The translations under genes were made by a program, and so were the position numbers. A stretch of DNA of 11,474 bases from an uncultured Oscillibacter sp. (GTDB taxonomy: Bacteria; Bacillota; Clostridia; Oscillospirales; Oscillospiraceae): positions 1 to 11,474 of the forward strand of contig CAJOQY010000109.1 in NCBI GenBank assembly GCA_905236835.1. The letters run 5' to 3'. Under the pieces are notes generated by a model. It had not been told where the DNA came from and did no database searches. It saw nothing but the letters and a program-made list of their open reading frames with translations. The number at the start of each line of letters is the position of its first letter. Position 1 is the stretch's first letter. Positions 8,101 to 11,474 of this stretch are shown here, piece by piece.

Positions 8101-11100
8101 TAGCGTCGACAGCGGCTTGCCATTTTGACGAAATCCAGCCGTTGACAGCCTCCATCGCGCCGGAGACTGTCTCCGTTACGCCGCCCCACACGGATGACAC
8201 CGCGTTTTGAATTACAGTCAGAGCGCCGGAAACCGTTTCTTTGGCGGCCTCCCACTTTGAGGAAATCCATCCGCCGATGGCGTCCATGGCGCTTGACACT
8301 GTTCCGGCCACGGCGTTCCACACAGATGATGTTACGCCTTGAATAGTATCGAGAGCGGATGACACCGCCGATTTCGCGGCTTCCCATTTGCTCGTCACGA
8401 AACCGTGAACAGCCTCCATAGCGGACGAAACTGTTTGGGAAATCGCGTTCCACGCGTCTGAAACGGCGTTTCGGAGACCATCCAGAATCGGAGACACAAC
8501 AGACTTAATCGCGTTCCACACCTGTGTGATTTTGGCGTGAACCGCGTCCATAGCCCGACCAATCAGGATATGAATCGCCTCGAAAATCGTCTCAAATAAA
8601 TATCCGAACGCCGTCAGCAACGGCTCAATTGTGGAGTAAATACCGTTCCATACAGACGTAATTCGATCCCATATTCCGCTAAGGACGGATGATATTGCGC
8701 TTGAAACAGCGTTCCAGATTGATCTGATAAAATCCGCGATTCTTTTCAGAATCCCGGATACCGTCTCATATACAGCGGTCCAAGCGGAGGATACCGTGTC
8801 GCCTATGCCTGTCAGGATATTTACGACTGTCTTTTTTACGCTGTTGAACGCTTCGATCGCGCCTGTTTTTATCTTCTCCCAAGTTTCGGACAAAAAATCG
8901 GCAATCGAACCCCAGAGGTTGACGGCGAACTCTTTCACTTCGTCCCAGTGGTTATATAATACGACGCCAATGGCGACCAAAGCGGCAATCGCCAAAATAA
9001 TCAGCCCAATGGGGCTGGTCAGGAACGCGAACGCCGCGCCGAGAGCGGATGTGACGGTCGCCGCGACGCCAGCCGCGGCGGTCCACGCGGTTGTCGCCGC
9101 TGTCAATACGCCGGACGCGACGGCGGCTATCCCGGACGCGGCTCCCATTGCCCCCATCGCGAGCGTATGCGCGGCAGCCGCGGCTCCGGAAGCGATCCCC
9201 ATCGCGCCCATTGCGGCGGTCTGCGCCGCTGTCGCGATTGCCGCGCCGATACTGGCGGCGTTATACGCTATGATGAGAGCCGTAATCGTGCCAACCGCCA
9301 CGCCGAGCAGTTCTATCGCCATTTTGTGTTCCGTAATGAATCCGGTAACATTGCTGATTATATCGCCAACAGAGGAAAAAGCGGCGGATACCGTGTCCCC
9401 GACAATATCCGCAACGCTGGAAAATACATCTATGGCGTTTCCAACCACATCCACGATAGTGAGGAACACGTTTATCGCGGTTTCGATGACCGCGCCGATG
9501 ACACTAAACGCGGTGGAAACAATACCGACGATTGTATCGCCCCAGCGATCCCAAAACGCCTGAACAAGATTCAGAACGGAACTGACAACCGTCAGCACAA
9601 TATTCATCGCCGCCGTGACAACGGAAATAATCGCGCCAAGAACAGATCCAAGAGCATCGCAAATTCGTTGCCAAATGGCAAGGATTTTGTCTTTCAGCGA
9701 GGTGTTCTTGTCCGTTATGATGTCATAGAGGCCGCCGAAAACCGCTTTGGCAACTGTCGAAATAACGCTCCAAATCAGCTTCAGAATTTGCAGAACCACA
9801 GACCACGCTTTCTGAAACACGCTTTGAACACGCTCCGCGTGTTTCTCTATCACGCCTCTGATTGTTTCCACAAAGATACCGGCCATCTGTCTAATGGTAT
9901 CCCATACATTCATCAGGAACTGTTTGACAGCGTTCCATGCGGATATAATCTTCTGTCTGGCATTGTCCGCCCCGATTCCGGCCTTGTCAAAAAGCGTTCC
10001 GATGACGGAATTATTTCCGCGCATAAACTGGATGAAATCTTCAATAACCAGTAACAAAATCGCCACAACCGCAATGATAGCGAGGACTTTCAATCTGGCA
10101 AGAATCATGGCTTTGTTCACGGCTTTGAAAGCCTCCGACAACGCTTTCAGCTTGGCGATGATTTTCACCTTCGCGATGGCCGCGACGGAAACGGCGGCAA
10201 ACGCGGCGATTACAGCTCCCAATATTCGGAACACATTCTCCAAGCCGCCGAGTTTTTCCGCGATCCGCGTTACCGTGCCAATAGCGCTTTCGATTCCGGA
10301 AACCAGCGCGTTAAAAACATTTCCCCCAACGCTGGAAAGCGCGTCGGCAAACGATTTCCATACGGTCATTGACCGCGTGACAGCGGTTTTGATTGACTGC
10401 CCGAGCCGCTCCATAGAAGGCTGCAATTTCTTGACCAGAGCGTGGATTCGCTCGAACGCGTGAAGCAACTTGTTATTCTCTTCAGTGTCGCCAAGAATTG
10501 CCTTCGCAAGCCCGGTGGCGAGCTTGATTCCCTTTGTTTGCAAGTTTGTCCATGCCGTATAAATCGGGATAAGCTGACCGCCAATGGATTCTTTTAACTC
10601 ATCAACCGCCGCTTTCTGCCGCCGTTGGGCCGCCTCGTAGGAATCCATGCTTCGGACGCAGTCTCCTATAGCGTCCGGCGACTGCCGGAGAATCGCGTTA
10701 TAGTTGACCTGCATTTTTTGCAACTGATTGAGTTTGTCATATTTTCCTGACAAGCCCATAGCTTCCATCGTTTCCGCTCGCGTGACATCGTTTAAAACCG
10801 CGCCAAGGGCTTTCGCCGCCTCCGTTTCTCCCATAACGGCTTTCGTCATGTTGTTGACGGCCATCGTCTCATCCAAATTGGCGAATGAGGCCAAATCCAA
10901 GGCAAGGCTTGTCATTTCCTCCGACAGCTTCGCGCCTTCCTCACGGGTCATGCCAAAGCCGACCAGCAGATTCTGCTGATCGGCCAGATACATTTTGATG
11001 GTGTTTTTGTTCCGCCCCACGGAATCCGCGAAATTCGTCGCCCATTCATCGACTTCTTCGTTGATGCCTTGGAACACCACGTCGAATTTGTTCCGCATTT

Positions 11101-11293
11101 CCTGCACATTGGACGCGGCGGCGACGCACTCGCTGGCGAGGCTGGACAGCTTCTGGACAGAGAACACAACGGCGATACTGCCCAGCAGCTTTGTCGCGAA
11201 ATTTTTGATGCCCTCAATACTGCTCTTGGCCTGAGACTCGCTGCTTTTGTCAACCTCAAAGCCAAACGCTACCGCTATGTCTCTGATCGTCAA
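5123..11293 (-). CDS. Tail tape measure protein, 2056 residues
   Basis: This protein fills the tail tube lumen, sets tail length and is ejected ahead of DNA. Residues about 1-290 resemble the TP901/PhageMin_Tail N-terminal domain (VGFGMTREEGAKLSEEMTSL; ASFANLDETMAVNNMTKAVM; GETEAAKALG). Hydrophobic segments lie near 33-50, 356-425 and 660-782, the last very Ala/Gly-rich, as usual for proteins that enter the cell membrane at ejection. From about 790 the protein is built of 22-residue aromatic-led units and four LHFS.PD.GPL modules (His at 1176, 1545, 1815, 1942). The C-terminus (NITQNVNIDNTYNG, then ARNVTRAMKKSASDATDYMARAL) is typical of Gram-positive phage tape measures. The start is TTG at 11293: an in-frame stop at 11321-11323 leaves no earlier ATG, and AAGAAGGTGA sits upstream. 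The start overlaps the previous stop (TTGA). By the usual ~0.15 nm per residue, tail length would be near 300 nm (inference). No lytic enzyme domain is evident. Confidence 0.95.
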   Translation of the reverse strand: MTIRDIAVAFGFEVDKSSESQAKSSIEGIKNFATKLLGSIAVVFSVQKLSSLASECVAAASNVQEMRNKFDVVFQGINEEVDEWATNFADSVGRNKNTIKMYLADQQNLLVGFGMTREEGAKLSEEMTSLALDLASFANLDETMAVNNMTKAVMGETEAAKALGAVLNDVTRAETMEAMGLSGKYDKLNQLQKMQVNYNAILRQSPDAIGDCVRSMDSYEAAQRRQKAAVDELKESIGGQLIPIYTAWTNLQTKGIKLATGLAKAILGDTEENNKLLHAFERIHALVKKLQPSMERLGQSIKTAVTRSMTVWKSFADALSSVGGNVFNALVSGIESAIGTVTRIAEKLGGLENVFRILGAVIAAFAAVSVAAIAKVKIIAKLKALSEAFKAVNKAMILARLKVLAIIAVVAILLLVIEDFIQFMRGNNSVIGTLFDKAGIGADNARQKIISAWNAVKQFLMNVWDTIRQMAGIFVETIRGVIEKHAERVQSVFQKAWSVVLQILKLIWSVISTVAKAVFGGLYDIITDKNTSLKDKILAIWQRICDALGSVLGAIISVVTAAMNIVLTVVSSVLNLVQAFWDRWGDTIVGIVSTAFSVIGAVIETAINVFLTIVDVVGNAIDVFSSVADIVGDTVSAAFSSVGDIISNVTGFITEHKMAIELLGVAVGTITALIIAYNAASIGAAIATAAQTAAMGAMGIASGAAAAAHTLAMGAMGAASGIAAVASGVLTAATTAWTAAAGVAATVTSALGAAFAFLTSPIGLIILAIAALVAIGVVLYNHWDEVKEFAVNLWGSIADFLSETWEKIKTGAIEAFNSVKKTVVNILTGIGDTVSSAWTAVYETVSGILKRIADFIRSIWNAVSSAISSVLSGIWDRITSVWNGIYSTIEPLLTAFGYLFETIFEAIHILIGRAMDAVHAKITQVWNAIKSVVSPILDGLRNAVSDAWNAISQTVSSAMEAVHGFVTSKWEAAKSAVSSALDTIQGVTSSVWNAVAGTVSSAMDAIGGWISSKWEAAKETVSGALTVIQNAVSSVWGGVTETVSGAMEAVNGWISSKWQAAVDATSGALETASGVVSAKWNEMSATVSSVMGAISGAVSSIWGGIVSSVSENIRAIRQTVADGFNAAKDFIVNLAGEAYQWGADLIGNLVSGIQSGIQWVADAVTGVADKIRAFLHFSVPDEGPLTDMESWMPDMMNQLAAGIENGDSAVSEAVRNLVSGISDIVKDGLVSVGEMFQSGWGNIFNALGNMDFSVLNGFVDVFSEISNAAASAWNAIETATVSAWQWIDNAVTSALESMKSSSNSVMSGIETVLSEKLIGISANVTAAASSILSGVETVWNSIQTVIINTQSGVGSFLSAVWTGIRENIVMAVESVQTAIFGAFGAIQSFIAGNSSDAFNQIQGAWTAIQSAVVSIVGNIQSAVMTAFASIQSTVSQAMGTAQSLVSSGMDAVSAAFSGVLGAIQTNVSGAFSGMVSSVTGAMGNVKNAIVNGMQSAVSYIQSLPSQAMAWGADIINGIASGIRNTVGNVIGAVTDVAGRIRSFLHFSVPDEGPLTDFEAWMPDFMRGLADGISGNADIVTNAVNSLVNGIASAIQSGMDGVKILFASVWEGVTGVINSVSDAIPGSVTNAFNSVRETVGNVMSETVTRIQSDWNSIQSAVETVAETVRSSVTGAFGAVNSVVSTAMGAAQSVVSSTFGSVQSIADSSMNGVRASVSNAIASARSAVSDGLGAIASNFNGVFSGLASGVTANMGKVTGAIRAGMDSAANYVRSLASSAVSWGSDLVSGIASGISGSIGKVTSAASGLAGTIRSYLHFSTPDTGPLTDYESWMPDFMRGLASGLENGASVLTDVISGIGTQIREQFALAFESAKESAASSIAGISETLSTGLNAAASFLQSLPSQAVQWGADFINGLRDGIMSGVSAIASAVQSVAENIRSYLHFSVPDKGPLKDYESWMPDFTSGLARGFESGEGDIISEIQSLLQDVSLLTQAATARATTAATSMVNNRTSNITQNVNIDNTYNGSSTEGARNVTRAMKKSASDATDYMARALQYS
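5414..5575 (-). repeat. Tape measure module copy 4 (WG.D ... LHFS.PD ... WMPD)
   Basis: Residues 1907-1960: WGADFINGL, 35 residues from that Trp to the His of LHFSVPDKGPLKD, 15 more to WMPD. Same length as the other three copies. Preceded by a SLPSQA segment shared with copy 2. Confidence 0.85.
5795..5956 (-). repeat. Tape measure module copy 3
   Basis: Residues 1780-1833: WGSDLVSGIASGI, then IRSYLHFSTPDTGPLTD and ESWMPDFMRGL. Trp-to-His is 35 and His-to-Trp is 15 residues, as in the other copies. Val is changed to Thr in the PD motif. Confidence 0.85.
6005..6469 (-). repeat. 22-residue aromatic repeat array C in the tape measure
   Basis: Large hydrophobic residues recur exactly every 22 residues: W1609, F1631, W1653, F1675, F1697, I1719, F1741, M1763. 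The units are helix-like (e.g. FNSVRETVGNVMSETVTRI). The array runs straight into module copy 3, whose Trp is 17 residues after the last unit. Confidence 0.85.
6605..6766 (-). repeat. Tape measure module copy 2
   Basis: Residues 1510-1563: WGADIINGIASGI, then IRSFLHFSVPDEGPLTD and EAWMPDFMRGL. Trp-to-His 35, His-to-Trp 15 residues, identical geometry to the other copies. Confidence 0.85.
6815..7477 (-). repeat. 22-residue aromatic repeat array B in the tape measure
   Basis: Positions W1273, W1284, M1306, W1339, W1361, F1383, W1405, F1427, M1449, F1471 and M1493 are all separated by 11, 22 or 33 residues. A consensus Gln/Ser-rich helix follows each (W..IQ..V..). The array ends 17 residues before the Trp of module copy 2. 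Confidence 0.85.
7712..7873 (-). repeat. Tape measure module copy 1
   Basis: Residues 1141-1194: WGADLIGNLVSGI, then IRAFLHFSVPDEGPLTD and ESWMPDMMNQL. Trp-to-His 35, His-to-Trp 15 residues. The Trp lies 17 residues after the last unit of array A, as in the other copies. Confidence 0.85.
7922..8881 (-). repeat. 22-residue Trp repeat array A (with 132-bp higher-order repeat) in the tape measure
   Basis: Trp at 805, 838, 860, 882, 926, 948, 970, 992, 1014, 1036, 1058, 1080 and 1102, then F1124; every gap is 22 residues except one 33 and one 44. In the middle, two unit types alternate (SKWEAAK and SSVWxxV), giving a 44-residue unit. It is visible in the DNA as a 132-bp repeat, for example Trp codons at 8120, 8252 and 8384. 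The total span is 319 residues, 29 x 11. Confidence 0.9.
9737..9937 (-). repeat. Short 11-residue aromatic array in the tape measure
   Basis: W453, W464, W497, W508 and F519 are spaced 11, 33, 11 and 11 residues. The distance from W453 to W805 (start of array A) is 352, which is 32 x 11, although the sequence between them includes membrane-like segments where no repeat is clear. Confidence 0.65.
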
Positions 11294-11474
11294 TTCCTGT
11301 TCACCTTCTTTGCCGCTTCGTCAGCTTTTCCTTGCTCTATGTCCCTCTCCATATCGTACAACGCCCACAGTTTCAGCATCTCATCCAGCGTATAGACGTT
11401 TTTCATCTCGAACATGGACGCTCTGCGGGCATTGATGAGGGAATACATTCGTAATTCCAGTTCACTGAATCTGG
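11290..11474 (-). CDS. Small protein upstream of the tape measure, C-terminal part (possible tail assembly chaperone extension)
   Basis: From the right edge one minus-strand frame is open for 60 codons (first full codon 11472-11470) and ends in TGA at 11292-11290. It reads RFSELELRMYSLINARRASM, then FEMKNVYTLDEMLKLWALYD, MERDIEQGKADEAAKKV and NRN. It is helical and charged. Its stop overlaps the tape measure start in a TTGA, so the two are probably translationally coupled. Genes immediately before tape measures are usually tail assembly chaperones, often made as a short and a frameshifted long form, so this may be the downstream frame of such a pair; that is inference from position. An in-frame ATG at MYSLIN has no convincing ribosome site, so I treat the gene as entering from outside the window. 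I do not recognise the family with certainty. Confidence 0.6.
   Translation of the reverse strand, partial: RFSELELRMYSLINARRASMFEMKNVYTLDEMLKLWALYDMERDIEQGKADEAAKKVNRN
11301..11310 (-). promoter_or_regulatory. Ribosome binding site of the TTG-initiated tape measure
   Basis: The minus strand reads AAGAAGGTGA here, 7 nt before the TTG at 11293-11291, within the last codons of the upstream gene. It supports the TTG start, since no other start codon lies between the TTG and the in-frame stop at 11321-11323. Confidence 0.75.

Noticed and set aside
7244..8128. 294-codon + strand open frame
   Set aside because: Antisense shadow over repeat array A and module 1; its own repeats simply mirror those of the tape measure.
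5414..8881. Regular repeats considered as CRISPR or DNA-level regulatory repeats
   Set aside because: The period is a multiple of 3 and conserved in amino-acid pattern rather than in exact bases; there are no identical repeat units or unique spacers.
8796..9563. 255-codon open frame on the + strand, rich in Ala, Ile, Thr and Pro
   Set aside because: It lies wholly antisense to the Ala/Gly/Val-rich part of the tape measure. Its composition is the expected mirror of GCG/GCC/GTC codons, and its start lacks a good ribosome site.
9167..10054. 295-codon + strand open frame
   Set aside because: Antisense to the tape measure, rich in Arg/Asn/Asp with no recognisable domain. The opposite strand has a continuous convincing protein over the same bases.
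10948..11265. 105-codon minus-strand frame inside the 5' end of the tape measure
   Set aside because: Alternative frame with a Ser/Arg/Cys-rich composition, while the main frame here shows the TP901-type tape measure N-terminus.
1..11474. Possibility that the window is an extracellular contractile injection system or a defence island
   Set aside because: No AAA+ ATPase, toxin cargo or immunity gene is present, and the set matches phage tail order; a 2056-residue tape measure also favours a phage.

Overview
The window is one stretch of a contractile-tail (myovirus-type) phage or prophage late operon. All genes lie on the minus strand, so transcription runs from the right edge (11474) to the left edge (1). 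The genes are packed end to end. Junctions are 4-23 nt overlaps or 14-16 nt gaps, nearly all start codons have a clear GGAGG/GAGGTG-type Shine-Dalgarno sequence, and I see no internal promoter, terminator, RNA gene, insertion sequence or CRISPR. No stretch over 300 nt lacks a gene. The host cannot be named from the sequence. Strong ribosome sites, two TTG starts and a tape measure C-terminus of the kind common in Gram-positive phages suggest a Firmicutes (probably Clostridia) host; this is inference.

In transcription order: (1) the 3' end of a small gene just before the tape measure, in the tail-assembly-chaperone position (11474-11290); (2) a 2056-residue tape measure protein (11293-5123), more than half of the window; (3) a Dit-like protein with a long Ser/Gly tail (5107-4373); (4) baseplate plug (4358-4041); (5) baseplate hub (4044-3139); (6) Gp138/gpV-type spike (3123-2524); (7) gp25/gpW-type wedge protein (2507-2142); (8) gpJ/Mu gp47-type wedge protein (2164-707); (9) a DUF2612 protein (720 to beyond the left edge). 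This is the set of a simplified contractile tail of the Pam3/E217 type: the tape measure sets tail length, Dit-like/plug/hub/spike build the central shaft, and gp25, gpJ and DUF2612 build the wedges that would connect to receptor-binding proteins, presumably encoded just off the left edge.

The gene content is ordinary for a tail module. The most notable thing is inside the tape measure. It contains arrays of 22-residue units (aromatic residue every 22, sometimes 11, residues) interrupted by four copies of a rigid 'WG.D ... LHFS.PD.GPL.D.E.WMPD' module. The four modules have identical internal geometry and are spaced 369, 270 and 127 residues apart, each equal to 6 plus a multiple of 11. The 11-residue register is therefore kept, with the same +6 offset at each module, through the C-terminal ~1250 residues. 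I found no evidence for a defence system or other new system here.
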